Notes under the pieces: model-generated
Databases searched by the model: none
Seen by the model: only the letters and a program-made list of their open reading frames with translations
What the model was told of the DNA's origin: nothing
In this document: piece after piece, positions 33,996-42,506 of the stretch
Layout: every line of letters begins with the position of its first letter
Numbering within the stretch: the stretch's first letter is position 1
Assembly (NCBI RefSeq): GCF_021010565.1
Contig: NZ_JAJNAY010000001.1
Coordinates: 1,096,001 to 1,160,000 of the forward strand
Direction: 5' to 3'
Length of the DNA: 64,000 nt
Source of the DNA: Chryseobacterium turcicum
GTDB lineage: Bacteria > Bacteroidota > Bacteroidia > Flavobacteriales > Weeksellaceae
Made by a program: the position numbers and the translations under genes

Positions 33996-34024
33996 AATCT
34001 GTTTCTCGTGAGACAGATTATTTT
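33996..34024 (+). terminator. Terminator after the YceI/membrane-protein operon
   Basis: AATCTGTTTC and GAGACAGATT form a 10-bp stem (one G-T pair), loop TCGT, then ATTTTAT. Confidence 0.8.
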
Positions 34025-34060
34025 ATGATAAATTGAAAAGGTTTTTTAAACTGAAAATCG

Positions 34061-34068
34061 TATTTTTG
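34061..34068 (+). promoter_or_regulatory. -7 box of pheS
   Basis: TATTTTTG, 29 nt before the pheS ATG. The short leader contains no attenuator, in contrast to tyrS. Confidence 0.65.
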
Positions 34069-34097
34069 CAAATACATTTTTTTGAAAGGGTAAAACA

Positions 34098-35108
34098 ATG
34101 ATTGAAAAGATAGAAGAATTGCTTGCTGAGGTTAATGGCTTCAATACCACAAGTAAAGAGGAAATAGAAAACTTCCGAATCAAGTATAATGGAAAAAAAG
34201 GAGTTCTGAATGATTTTTTTGAAAAATTTAAAGAAGTTCCTAATGACCAAAAGAAAGCATTTGGGCAGAAAATCAATACCCTAAAGCAAGCGGTAAGTGT
34301 AAAGTTGGAAGATTTGAAAAACGCTTCTACTTCTTCTATTATTTTAGAGAAAGAAGATCTTACAAAACCTGCATTTCCGTTAGATTTAGGATCAAGACAT
34401 CCCATTAATTTAGTGAAAAACAGAATTATTGAGATTTTTAAATCAATTGGTTTTGCTGTTGCAGACGGACCGGAAATTGAAGATGACTGGCACAATTTTA
34501 CGGCACTGAATCTTCCGGAATATCACCCTGCAAGAGATATGCAAGATACTTTCTTTATCGAGCAGAATCCGGATATTTTATTGAGAACGCATACTTCTTC
34601 GGTACAAATTCGATATATGGAGGAAAACGAGCCGCCGATTAGAATTTTGTCTCCAGGAAGAGTTTTCAGAAATGAAGCGATTTCTTCACGTTCGCACTGT
34701 ATTTTCCATCAGATTGAAGGTTTATATATTGATGAAAATGTAAGTTTTGCAGATTTAAAACAAACGATTCAGTTTTTTACGACTGAGCTTTTCGGGAAGT
34801 CTAAAATCAGAATGAGACCTTCATTTTTCCCATTCACTGAGCCAAGTGCTGAGATTGATGTGTATTGGGGATTAAATTCTGAAACCGATTATAGAATTAC
34901 AAAAGGAACAGGCTGGCTAGAAATTATGGGCTGCGGAATGGTAGACCCTGCTGTTTTGAAAAATGTAAATATTGATTCTGAAAAATATTCAGGATACGCT
35001 TTCGGAATGGGAATTGAAAGAATTACAATGCTTCTTTACCAAATGAGTGATATCAGAATGTTTTTTGAAAATGATATTCGAACTTTAGAACAGTTTAAAT
35101 CATTATAA
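34098..35108 (+). CDS. pheS: Phenylalanyl-tRNA synthetase alpha subunit
   Basis: The catalytic alpha subunit of PheRS, which charges tRNA-Phe as an alpha2-beta2 complex. It has 336 residues. The N-terminal coiled-coil arm covers residues about 1-85. The class II catalytic domain follows: [63 protein letters not shown] (motif 2 region) and [20 protein letters not shown] (motif 3). The beta subunit gene pheT is not adjacent, as in many Bacteroidota. Confidence 0.96.
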   Translation: MIEKIEELLAEVNGFNTTSKEEIENFRIKYNGKKGVLNDFFEKFKEVPNDQKKAFGQKINTLKQAVSVKLEDLKNASTSSIILEKEDLTKPAFPLDLGSRHPINLVKNRIIEIFKSIGFAVADGPEIEDDWHNFTALNLPEYHPARDMQDTFFIEQNPDILLRTHTSSVQIRYMEENEPPIRILSPGRVFRNEAISSRSHCIFHQIEGLYIDENVSFADLKQTIQFFTTELFGKSKIRMRPSFFPFTEPSAEIDVYWGLNSETDYRITKGTGWLEIMGCGMVDPAVLKNVNIDSEKYSGYAFGMGIERITMLLYQMSDIRMFFENDIRTLEQFKSL

Positions 35109-35130
35109 TTAAAAAACTTAAATAAATTTG

Positions 35131-35160
35131 AATCCTGTGAAATTTTCGCAGGATTTTTTA
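35131..35160 (+). terminator. Terminator after pheS
   Basis: AATCCTGTG pairs with CGCAGGATT, followed by TTTTT. Confidence 0.85.
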
Positions 35161-35315
35161 TTAACTTTATGAAATCGCTTAAAGACTAAGTTTTTAATGA
35201 AAACTTAATTTTTTTTGCTGAAATTTAGAGAATAAAATATAGATATTATAATTTGGAACTTTTTCCATTTAAAAATAAATATATTAATCTAAAAAAATGA
35301 TAATGTGCCAGAATG

Positions 35316-35350
35316 TTTTTACAATCTTTACTATGAAAGGATTGTAAAAA
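35316..35350. promoter_or_regulatory. Hairpin-forming dyad in the histidine-kinase leader
   Basis: TTTTTACAATC (35316-35326) and GATTGTAAAAA (35340-35350) form a perfect 11-bp inverted repeat. It ends 12 nt before the kinase start codon. It may be an operator for autoregulation or an RNA hairpin limiting translation. Confidence 0.5.
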
Positions 35351-35362
35351 AGCTTTAAATAC

Positions 35363-37108
35363 ATGTATATGAAGTCTAAAGATGACCATCCAAAATCGTT
35401 GAATTTTAGATTCCGAAAAATTGTTCACTACTCTCTTATCTTTTGTATTTTATTGATACAGCTTATTATTGCTGTTTTCTTTTATAATGAATTTGTTAAT
35501 AAAAAGAATTTAGCATTTATAGAAAATCAATTGAAAGAAGTAGATTCTCTCGAAAAGTTAACAGATAATTCCCGTAAAGAACTTTTAAACGCTCAGAATT
35601 TTCTTCAGCAATATTTAACACATACTGATGAAAAATACTTGAATTCCTATTTTAAATCTTTAGAAAAAATTGGTGAAAATTTAGAAAATATTAATCGTTA
35701 CGAATCTAAATATCCCAAATTAAAAAATATCATAGCCTATCAAAAAACAGATTCTTTAGGAAGTAAAAAACTGAAGTTATTGATTGATTCTACGTATCAG
35801 TATTCTACTAAATCAGATTTCAGAGCTCCTGTTTCTATCCCTTCGCTTAAAAGATATGATGGCAATTATAATCTGGATAAATATAATTTTGACGTAGAAA
35901 CAAAAACGATTGTTGATACCGTTAAGAAAAAAGGCTTTTTCGGGCGTTTGGGAGATGCTATATCCGGAAAAGAAAATGTGCGAAAAGACAGTACCATCAT
36001 TACGGTAAAACAAGGGAAAGTTCCGGAGGCTGCTGCCATAAAAGCAGATATGGACAGTATTATGAATCTTGTTCAGCATCACTATTCTAGAGAAATAAAA
36101 AAAGTTCAGGTTCAGGCAAAGGGAAATCAAAACGATAGTAATAAGTTTTATACTATATTTAATAATCTTTTGGTTTACAGTAATGGTGTGATGAATATCT
36201 ATGATTTTGCAATTAAAGCTTCTAAAGCTGATCTCGAAAAAGAATATGCGCAGCAAAATTCTGAAAATAATAAAATCAGAACGTATCTGGTTTTAGGAGC
36301 CATGGTTTTGATGTTTATTGTATCGATATTGATTATGTATTTCACCAGAATCGCATTTATATATGAAAAGCGACTAAATTCTGCCAATAAACAGATTAAT
36401 GAAAACCTTAAATTCAAAAACAGAATCTTAGGAATGTTGAGCCATGAATTGCGTTCACCATTAAAAATTATTGGGATTTTCATCAGAAAAATAAATAAAA
36501 AAACCAATGACGACAGTATTAAAGAATATTTAAAGTCAATTAGTTTTACCAATAATACATTGTTGATGCAGGCGAATCAGATTTTAGAATATACCAAAAA
36601 TCAACAGGTACAAAATCATTTGGTTCCGGTAGTTTTCAACCTTAAAAATGAAGTGACTTCTATTTTAAATTCAATAGCTCCTTACATCGAAACCAGGAAT
36701 AATAAATTTATTGTTGACGAAAATATCGATCCGGAAATTGTCGTGTATTCTGATAATACAAAAATCAATCAGGTTTTTATGAATATACTTGCCAATGCCA
36801 ATAAGTTTACCGAAAACGGAGAAATCACGGTGATGACCAAAGCAGAGTCTGTTGACGAAAATACGGTTTCTTTAAAAACGGTAATAAGCGATACGGGTGT
36901 TGGAATTTCAAAATCTGATCTTAAAAAAATATTTGAACCTTATTACCAAGGAGTATTGTCTGAAGACGTAGAAAATTTGGGTGCAGGTTTAGGATTAAGC
37001 TTGTGTAAGGAAATCGTAGATTTGTATTCTGGAAATATCTCAGTAGATAGCGAAATACATGTAGGTACCCAGGTAAGTTTCACCATTAATTTGAATATCA
37101 ATAAATGA
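35363..37108 (+). CDS. Membrane sensor histidine kinase
   Basis: A 581-residue hybrid-free sensor kinase. One membrane helix lies near residues 25-45 and a second near 308-332, framing a periplasmic region of about 260 residues with no recognised domain and coiled-coil character. The cytoplasmic part has the H box MLSHELRSPL (about residue 360), the N box NQVFMNILANANKFTEN, SDTGVGIS and GAGLGLSLCKEIVDLYSG. It overlaps the response-regulator gene by 4 nt. The ligand is unknown. Three copies of a putative ncRNA follow the pair downstream. Confidence 0.93.
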   Translation: MYMKSKDDHPKSLNFRFRKIVHYSLIFCILLIQLIIAVFFYNEFVNKKNLAFIENQLKEVDSLEKLTDNSRKELLNAQNFLQQYLTHTDEKYLNSYFKSLEKIGENLENINRYESKYPKLKNIIAYQKTDSLGSKKLKLLIDSTYQYSTKSDFRAPVSIPSLKRYDGNYNLDKYNFDVETKTIVDTVKKKGFFGRLGDAISGKENVRKDSTIITVKQGKVPEAAAIKADMDSIMNLVQHHYSREIKKVQVQAKGNQNDSNKFYTIFNNLLVYSNGVMNIYDFAIKASKADLEKEYAQQNSENNKIRTYLVLGAMVLMFIVSILIMYFTRIAFIYEKRLNSANKQINENLKFKNRILGMLSHELRSPLKIIGIFIRKINKKTNDDSIKEYLKSISFTNNTLLMQANQILEYTKNQQVQNHLVPVVFNLKNEVTSILNSIAPYIETRNNKFIVDENIDPEIVVYSDNTKINQVFMNILANANKFTENGEITVMTKAESVDENTVSLKTVISDTGVGISKSDLKKIFEPYYQGVLSEDVENLGAGLGLSLCKEIVDLYSGNISVDSEIHVGTQVSFTINLNINK

Positions 37109-37749
37109 ATAATTTAGACTCTAAAACCATTAACTTTTTACTTGCCGATGATCACAGTCTCATAAGACAAGGCGTAGAATTTCTTCTTGAAGAAATTGGT
37201 TTTGAGGGTGAAATTTTTCATGCATCATCTCTGAATAAAGTTTTGGAGACTTTAGGAGCGCAGCAAGTAGAAATTGTAGTAATAGACGCTATTTTTCCTG
37301 ATGGAAACAGTTTGAATATAATTTCTGATATCAGAAGTCTTAAGCCAGATATTAAAATTCTAATATTTTCTGGGGTTGATGAAAGTACCCAGTCTATTAA
37401 ATATATTAATGCTGGAGCCAACGGTTTCCTTAGTAAACTGAGTGAAGAAAGTGAAATAAAAGAAGCGATTCTCAAAATTCATCAAACCGGAAAATATATT
37501 TCATCAATTACCCAAGGTGTTTTAATTGATTCTTTGCAAAATCGAAGCAGTATCAATCCTTTACAAAGACTTACAGAAAGAGAGTTGGAGATTGCAGAGC
37601 TGTATGCAAAAGGCTACGGAAATCTCGAAATTGCCAATAATCTTAATGTAAAGCAGAATACAATAAGTACCATTAAGAAAAGGATTTTTGAGAAACTACA
37701 TATCGAAAATGTAGTTGATTTGGCAGATTTAATCAAAAACTACCATTAG
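37105..37749 (+). CDS. LuxR/NarL-type response regulator
   Basis: A 214-residue response regulator, partner of the overlapping kinase. The receiver domain has LLADDHSLIRQG at the N-terminus and the phospho-acceptor Asp in EIVVIDAIFPDGN (about residue 61). The output domain (residues 150-214) is a LuxR-type helix-turn-helix: LTERELEIAELYAKGYGNLEIANNLNVKQNTISTIKKRIFEKL. NarL-type regulators bind short inverted repeats. The palindrome found upstream of each of the three ncRNA copies is an attractive target, but that link is only inference. Confidence 0.94.
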   Translation: MNNLDSKTINFLLADDHSLIRQGVEFLLEEIGFEGEIFHASSLNKVLETLGAQQVEIVVIDAIFPDGNSLNIISDIRSLKPDIKILIFSGVDESTQSIKYINAGANGFLSKLSEESEIKEAILKIHQTGKYISSITQGVLIDSLQNRSSINPLQRLTERELEIAELYAKGYGNLEIANNLNVKQNTISTIKKRIFEKLHIENVVDLADLIKNYH

Positions 37750-37862
37750 TTTTCATTGTTGTCCAATTAAAACAATAAACAAATTGACAAACTCAATGTT
37801 AATAGTGTGAATCGATAGGTCGCTTCTCTGGAGCTTTGTTTTGGATTATTTCATTTTTTCTA

Positions 37863-37958
37863 TTAATAGAAAATCCCGATGGGATTAATACAGCTCCATT
37901 AGGAGCAAATTGTTAATAGAAAATAGAGGTTCTTTTATCATTAAAGCTCCTGAGGAGC
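37863..37958. repeat. Cluster of short palindromes after the two-component operon
   Basis: AATCCCgatGGGATT (37872-37886), GCTCC-atta-GGAGC (37893-37906) and GCTCC-tga-GGAGC (37946-37958) follow each other. TTAATAGAAAAT occurs twice (37863 and 37913). No open frame is present. Probably a dispersed intergenic repeat; it also may contribute to termination after the RR gene. Confidence 0.7.
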
Positions 37959-38040
37959 GAGCTGTTAATTGTATTTCTAATTTTTACCGGACGACAATGA
38001 TTAGTTTTATTCTTATTTATTTCCTTAACCTATCTTTTTT

Positions 38041-38078
38041 GTAGATAAATATCTACAACAACATCGAAATACATCTAC
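38041..38078 (+). promoter_or_regulatory. Conserved palindromic box, copy A
   Basis: GTAGATAAATATCTAC (38041-38056) plus a third ATCTAC half site 22 bp further (38073-38078). Copies B and C have the same arrangement. All three boxes lie exactly 55 bp before a TAnTTTTA -7-like element. Confidence 0.65.
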
Positions 38079-38119
38079 AAGAAATATTAGCAAGATACCT
38101 CTGTATCTTGCTATTTTTA

Positions 38120-38595
38120 CAGTATGAAAGATGAGCGAAAAAAGAATTTCTCAAAAAGTTTTTTTAAGGTCATTAATCTAAAAGGAAGTTCAGAATTTTG
38201 AAAACATTCGAATACGAATAAATTAAAATTTTGAAATTGATTTTAAAAACACACATGATGAAAAAAAATAAGTGTCTGATTGCGGAGCTGAAAAAGCTCT
38301 GCAGCTAGATACTAAAAAATAAAACCAAGTCAGTATAACATATAAACACAAATTGATTAACCTAAGTGTCATCATTGCAGAGCTGAAAAGCTCTGTAAAC
38401 GATGCCTTAAAATCAATAAAGATATTTGTTAAATACAAATGATGAAAACTGTGAGCATAATCACAGATTTAAAAATAGTTTTTTTAATATGTATTTAGGG
38501 ATAAAGTTTTTCATGGTAATAATCCCTAGAAAATGATTTCAAAGCATGTTAATTTAGGTTGGTAAGCCTTCGGATTTTTTCCGGAGGCTTTTTTG
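38120..38595 (+). ncRNA. Putative structured RNA, copy A (of three)
   Basis: A unit with no conserved reading frame that ends in a strong terminator (38564-38595). Hairpins: H1 GCGGAGCT-gaaaa-AGCTCTGC (38282-38302), H2 CAGAGCT-gaaa-AGCTCTG (38378-38395), H3 CTGTGA-gcataa-TCACAG (38449-38466), H4 AGGGAT/ATCCCT (38497-38527). H1 and H2 lie in an internal repeat (AAGTGTC...). The 5' end is inferred from the -7-like TATTTTTA at 38112-38119. A perfect hairpin 38090-38111 is unique to this copy and could instead be a terminator. It lies about 370 bp after the response-regulator gene, same strand. Confidence 0.6.
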
Positions 38596-38740
38596 TAAAG
38601 CTAAATGAAGCGCTTTTTATAATGAAATGGAGTGGATTAAAATATATAGATTAGTTTAAATTTTTAAATAAACAAAACATGCATACTCAATCTGCTATTA
38701 TAGAAAATAATTAATGCTTGTCCGCAATTTCTCATATTTT

Positions 38741-38831
38741 ATAACTTTTTTTATTTCTTTGCTAAGTTTACGCTTTTGTATAAATTTCAAACAGTCAAAT
38801 TTTAATATTCTTTGTTTGCCTTTGCGTTAAA
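38741..38831. repeat. Degenerate palindromic element, family 1
   Basis: The right arm TTTGCCTTTGCGTTAAA resembles the CTTTTGCGGTTAAA arm of the element at 16014-16159; the left arm is degraded. No gene lies between 38596 and 38871. Confidence 0.5.
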
Positions 38832-38871
38832 TTATGAAATAGTAGTGAAAACGAATATAAAGAAAATAATT

Positions 38872-39951
38872 TTATGTAAAAATAGAATCACCATCTCCTG
38901 CTGTAATCTCAAATTTAAAGTCTTTGGGTAAGATTTCTACTAATTTTTTATGAACCATAAAATTTCTATTTCTTTCTTTTACGAGTAAGAAACGGTTTTT
39001 TTCTAATTTCTTATTGATTTCATCATCATAGATAATGATATTTGCAATATTAAATTGAGTAAGAAAAATCATTAAGACTTCATTTATTTTATCGTTTTTT
39101 TTGTTGCCGAAAATAAATTGTAAAGTTGCTTTTTTATTACGTACTGTAAGCATCAAAATAGTATCTAAGCGATTAGAATCATATATTTTAATAAATATGT
39201 ATTTGAAATTTATATCAAAATCTGAGAATAGATAATTAGTTTCTTTATTTGTGTTGCTATTTAAAATCCAAGGATAGCTTGTCATCCAATCAATATCTGC
39301 GACATCTTTATTGAAAATTTTTAGTTTGCTAAAGCCTTTAATAAATTCCTTAATTTCACTGTCAAAATTATCTGTAATCGTGAATTGTTTTTCAGGATTT
39401 TCATATCTACGTATTGTATATAGAAATTGATTGAAAACTTTATCGGATAGTTTTAGAATAGGATATATACGACTCCAATTTTTATTTTTCTTAGGAAGAA
39501 TTTCGGAAAAATTTAATAAAAAATGATAGGAAGACCCTTCTAATGGTTTTTGAGGTACAAATAGATTACTTCTTTCATACATTTTTTTTGCTTCCTCAGT
39601 ATATTCAGTAATTATAATGTTTTCTTGATATAGATTACAAGCCTCTTTAAGTAGCATCTGAGCAATTTTTTTTCCACGATAATCAGGATGTACAAAGAGC
39701 GTACTTAGCCAGCCTATCTTTATCAATGTATTATTAACCTGCATATGATCTGCTAAAATTCCGATATAACCAGCCAACTTATTTTCATAATAAGCCAAAA
39801 TCAGAATGGTATCATTATCATTTGCATGAGGATTGTTTATATGAGAAATTGCTCTATGATGTGAGATAGGAAGAAAAGGTAATTCATGAAATTCTTTTGA
39901 ATTTACGAAATTAAATAAAGCCTTTTTGTTCAGGGGTTTCAAAATAATCAT
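38872..39951 (-). CDS. GNAT-family acetyltransferase with unknown C-terminal domain
   Basis: A 359-residue protein. Residues about 1-150 are a GNAT acyl-CoA transferase domain with the acetyl-CoA loop WLSTLFVHPDYRGKKIAQMLLKEA. The remaining 200 residues match nothing recognised. It overlaps the upstream polysaccharide-deacetylase gene by 4 nt (ATGA), so the two are translated together. A role in modifying a surface glycan or lipid is plausible from that partner. The pair is flanked by copies A and B of the ncRNA unit and looks very AT-rich, suggesting insertion. Confidence 0.78.
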   Translation of the reverse strand: MIILKPLNKKALFNFVNSKEFHELPFLPISHHRAISHINNPHANDNDTILILAYYENKLAGYIGILADHMQVNNTLIKIGWLSTLFVHPDYRGKKIAQMLLKEACNLYQENIIITEYTEEAKKMYERSNLFVPQKPLEGSSYHFLLNFSEILPKKNKNWSRIYPILKLSDKVFNQFLYTIRRYENPEKQFTITDNFDSEIKEFIKGFSKLKIFNKDVADIDWMTSYPWILNSNTNKETNYLFSDFDINFKYIFIKIYDSNRLDTILMLTVRNKKATLQFIFGNKKNDKINEVLMIFLTQFNIANIIIYDDEINKKLEKNRFLLVKERNRNFMVHKKLVEILPKDFKFEITAGDGDSIFT

Positions 39952-40940
39952 ATTCTAATAATTTGATTTTTATTAAAAATTTTTTTCAAAAGAAAATAGT
40001 TACTCTCAAAGTTGATTTCGTCGGAGGCTGAAAAACCATTTTCCATAGGGACCCGTTGTAAATTTTTTTCTACACTGTCAAATTTTAAACCAGCAGTCCC
40101 TAAAGTAAATTTAAGGGATTTGTTATTTTTAAAAAGTTGATCAAACATCATTTTTTTTAAACCAAAATCGGTAAAAGGAAACGCTATTGACTCAGTATTA
40201 AATCCGTGTTCTAAGATGAAGTCTATAGATTGCTGAATGTTTTGGACCTGATCACTAATAGATAATTCTGGTAGGTAGGGATGATCCCAAGAGTGTGCTG
40301 AAATACCAAACCCTTTTTCTTGCAGATATTTTAAATCATTTATATTTAGATATATTTTATTGTTTTTTAAATAATCATCAAAACTTAAATCTATAGAAAT
40401 ACTTATTTGATCCAAAAGGTGTCTATTCGTATACGATATTGCTTTAATTTTTGCAATTAAATCTTTTTTAGAAGCATTAGGTGATGCAAGTAAAGCCATT
40501 AATGAGCCTGAAGGTATAAGATTTTTGCTTAGAATTTTTTCTACAATAAGACTTATCTTTAATCTAAACATCATATCATCATTTTTTATAAATGCTGGGT
40601 TTATGTAATTTATAGCATAAATCCCTTTCCTCAACAAAATTGGTGATATAATATCTCTGAATTCACTATAGCCATCGTCAAATGTCAAAAGAGCATATGG
40701 CTTATTGTTTTTCTTCGTGTAATTTTTCGAAAATGTTTCACCATCTACAAACTCAAATCGAGTACACATGTAGTCTAAGTCTTTTTCAAATTCAAGACTG
40801 CTTTTGTAATTTATTATATGCGTAAGGTGTGGTAAGTATGAGTTTGAAACGCAATGATATACAGGGATTAGGTAATCTAATGGAAATCTCTTTTGTATGG
40901 GATTAAAAGAATTTATTTTTTTTAAAAAAGGTTTTAGCAT
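39948..40940 (-). CDS. Polysaccharide deacetylase (NodB-homology) family protein
   Basis: A 330-residue protein with a NodB-type carbohydrate-esterase 4 domain. ALLTFDDGYSEFRDIISPILLRKG holds the metal-binding and catalytic aspartates. GFGISAHSWDHPYLPELS has the two histidines (H-x4-H type) that complete the metal site. There is no signal peptide, so it may act on cytoplasmic or lipid-linked sugar intermediates. The insert between these motifs is longer than usual. It is the first gene of a two-gene operon with the GNAT protein. The substrate is unknown. Confidence 0.85.
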   Translation of the reverse strand: MLKPFLKKINSFNPIQKRFPLDYLIPVYHCVSNSYLPHLTHIINYKSSLEFEKDLDYMCTRFEFVDGETFSKNYTKKNNKPYALLTFDDGYSEFRDIISPILLRKGIYAINYINPAFIKNDDMMFRLKISLIVEKILSKNLIPSGSLMALLASPNASKKDLIAKIKAISYTNRHLLDQISISIDLSFDDYLKNNKIYLNINDLKYLQEKGFGISAHSWDHPYLPELSISDQVQNIQQSIDFILEHGFNTESIAFPFTDFGLKKMMFDQLFKNNKSLKFTLGTAGLKFDSVEKNLQRVPMENGFSASDEINFESNYFLLKKIFNKNQIIRI

Positions 40941-40994
40941 TTCAATTTTTAATGATAGATAAGAACTAAGATTAACAAAAATAATTAAATAATT

Positions 40995-41135
40995 ATGAAA
41001 AAAAACTTTTTTATCAGTCTACTTAATTATAACCTATTTTCCTGTGCTCAAAACTAATCTTTAACTGAAAATTCTAATGATCCGATTACCTATCTGAAAA
41101 AAATAGACAGCAAAGACTTAATGTTAAAAAAATAA
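40995..41135 (+). pseudogene. Dead lipoprotein gene
   Basis: ATG at 40995 opens a lipoprotein signal (MKKNFFISLLNYNLFSCAQN, lipobox LFSC), then an in-frame TAA. The same frame continues with SLTENSNDPITYLKKIDSKD before a second stop at 41133. The rest of the gene is gone. It lies just before ncRNA copy B. Confidence 0.6.
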
Positions 41136-41275
41136 TAATGCAGCATTGTAACGGTATTAAATAGAGGTGCTGGAATAAATCTTCTGTGGATTAATAATTT
41201 CTTTTTTTAATCGACTAGTCCAGTTATCTATTGTAAATAATTACAGTAGCTGCTCATGAACAGTGCAATGTTGTT

Positions 41276-41313
41276 GTAGATAAATATCTACGCAGACATA
41301 GAAATACATCTAC
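41276..41313 (+). promoter_or_regulatory. Conserved palindromic box, copy B
   Basis: GTAGATAAATATCTAC (41276-41291) with the extra ATCTAC at 41308-41313, 22 bp from the first. It lies 55 bp before TACTTTTA (41347-41354). Confidence 0.65.
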
Positions 41314-41354
41314 AGTAAGTATGCGGAAAACATTTCTAAATCTTCCTACTTTTA

Positions 41355-41783
41355 CAGTACAAATGATGAACGAAAAAAGCTCAGAATTTTGAAAATATTT
41401 AAATAAGAATAGATTTAAAATTTGAGGTTAATTTCAAAAAAACACACATGATGAAAATATAAGTGTCTGATTGCGGAGCTGAAAAAGCTCTGCAACTAGA
41501 TACTAAAAAATAAAACCAAGTCAGTATAACATATAAACAAATTGATTAACCTAAGTGTCATCATTGCAGAGCTGAAAAGCTCTGTAAACGATGTCTTACA
41601 ATCAATAAAGATATTTATTAAATACAAATGATGAAAACTGTGAGCATAATCACAGATTTAAAAATAGTTTTTTTAATATGTATTTAGGGATAAAGTTTTT
41701 CAGGGTAATAATCCCTAGAAAATGATTTCAAAGCATGTTAATTTAGGTTGGTAAGCCTTCGGATTTTTTCCGGAGGCTTTTTT
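41355..41783 (+). ncRNA. Putative structured RNA, copy B
   Basis: Nearly identical to copy A from H1 onwards: H1 41473-41493, H2 41567-41584, H3 41638-41655, H4 41685-41717, terminator 41753-41783 (AAGCCTTCGGA / TCCGGAGGCTT plus T run). Differences from A fall mainly in the 5' third and in loops. The 5' end is inferred from the TACTTTTA element. The 110 bp upstream of the box is shared with copy C, showing that B and C arose by tandem duplication (period 635 bp). Confidence 0.65.
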
Positions 41784-41910
41784 GTAAAGCTAAATGAGGG
41801 ATCTTGTATTTTTATAATCACCAATAATTTCTTTTTAAAAATCGACTAATTCAGTTATGAGCATATTGGAAATAATTGCCATAGCTACTCATTAGCAGTG
41901 CAATGTTTTT

Positions 41911-41948
41911 GTAGATAAATATCTACGCAGACATAGAGATACATCTAC
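41911..41948 (+). promoter_or_regulatory. Conserved palindromic box, copy C
   Basis: GTAGATAAATATCTAC (41911-41926) with ATCTAC at 41943-41948, 55 bp before TACTTTTA (41982-41989). Confidence 0.65.
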
Positions 41949-41989
41949 AGCAAGTATGCGGAAAACATTTCTAAATCTTCCTACTTTTA

Positions 41990-42322
41990 CAGTACAAATG
42001 ATGAACGAAAAAGCTCAGGATTTTGAAAATATTTAAATAAGAATAGATTTAAAATTTGAGGTTAATTTCAAAAAATACACATGATGAAAATATAAGTGTC
42101 TGATTGCGGAGCTGAAAAAGCTCTGCAAAAAGATGCTAAAAAGAAACACAAATTTATTATAACACATAAACACAAATGATAGAGCCCTAAGTGTTAATAA
42201 CAGAGTTGAAAAACTTTGTAATAGGTACCGGGAAAATTTTTCATAATAATACCTGGGAAAATACTTCCAGAAGTATGTTAATTTAGGTTGGTAAGCCTCG
42301 GGGGAAGTCCGGAGGCTTTTTT
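41990..42322 (+). ncRNA. Putative structured RNA, copy C (shorter, diverged)
   Basis: H1 (42106-42126) is unchanged. H2 has become CAGAGTT-gaaa-AACTTTG (42201-42218): a C-G pair is replaced by T-A and a G-C by G-T, so pairing is kept. H4 is AGGTA/TACCT (42223-42254), again with a compensating G-C to T-A change. H3 is missing. The terminator (42293-42322) is rearranged but intact. Conservation of pairing rather than sequence argues for a functional RNA. Confidence 0.62.
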
Positions 42323-42393
42323 ATTGGTCTAAAAATGAGTGGAAACGATGTGCTCTTAGTATGCTTTATTTTTTAAGAGTCTAAAAATTTATA

Positions 42394-42494
42394 ATCTTAT
42401 AAAGCACAGTTTTTTTCGGAATTTTCTTAATCATATTAGTGCATTCGTGGCAAAAATAAACGTAGATAACTGTGCTTAAAACTATGGGATTATA
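42394..42494. repeat. Palindromic intergenic element, family 4 (AAGCACAGTT type)
   Basis: AAGCACAGTT (42402-42411) and AACTGTGCTT (42468-42477) are perfect inverse arms. Outer arms TATAATC / GATTATA extend the symmetry. Confidence 0.7.
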
Positions 42495-42506
42495 ATCGAT
42501 AGCGGA

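Noticed and set aside
38223..38438. 71-residue minus-strand frame inside ncRNA copy A
   Set aside because: Not kept in copies B or C; it crosses hairpins H1 and H2, which are conserved as structure.
37863..42322. CRISPR array in the repeat-rich intergenic regions
   Set aside because: Repeats are long, unequal and few, with no uniform spacers and no cas genes.
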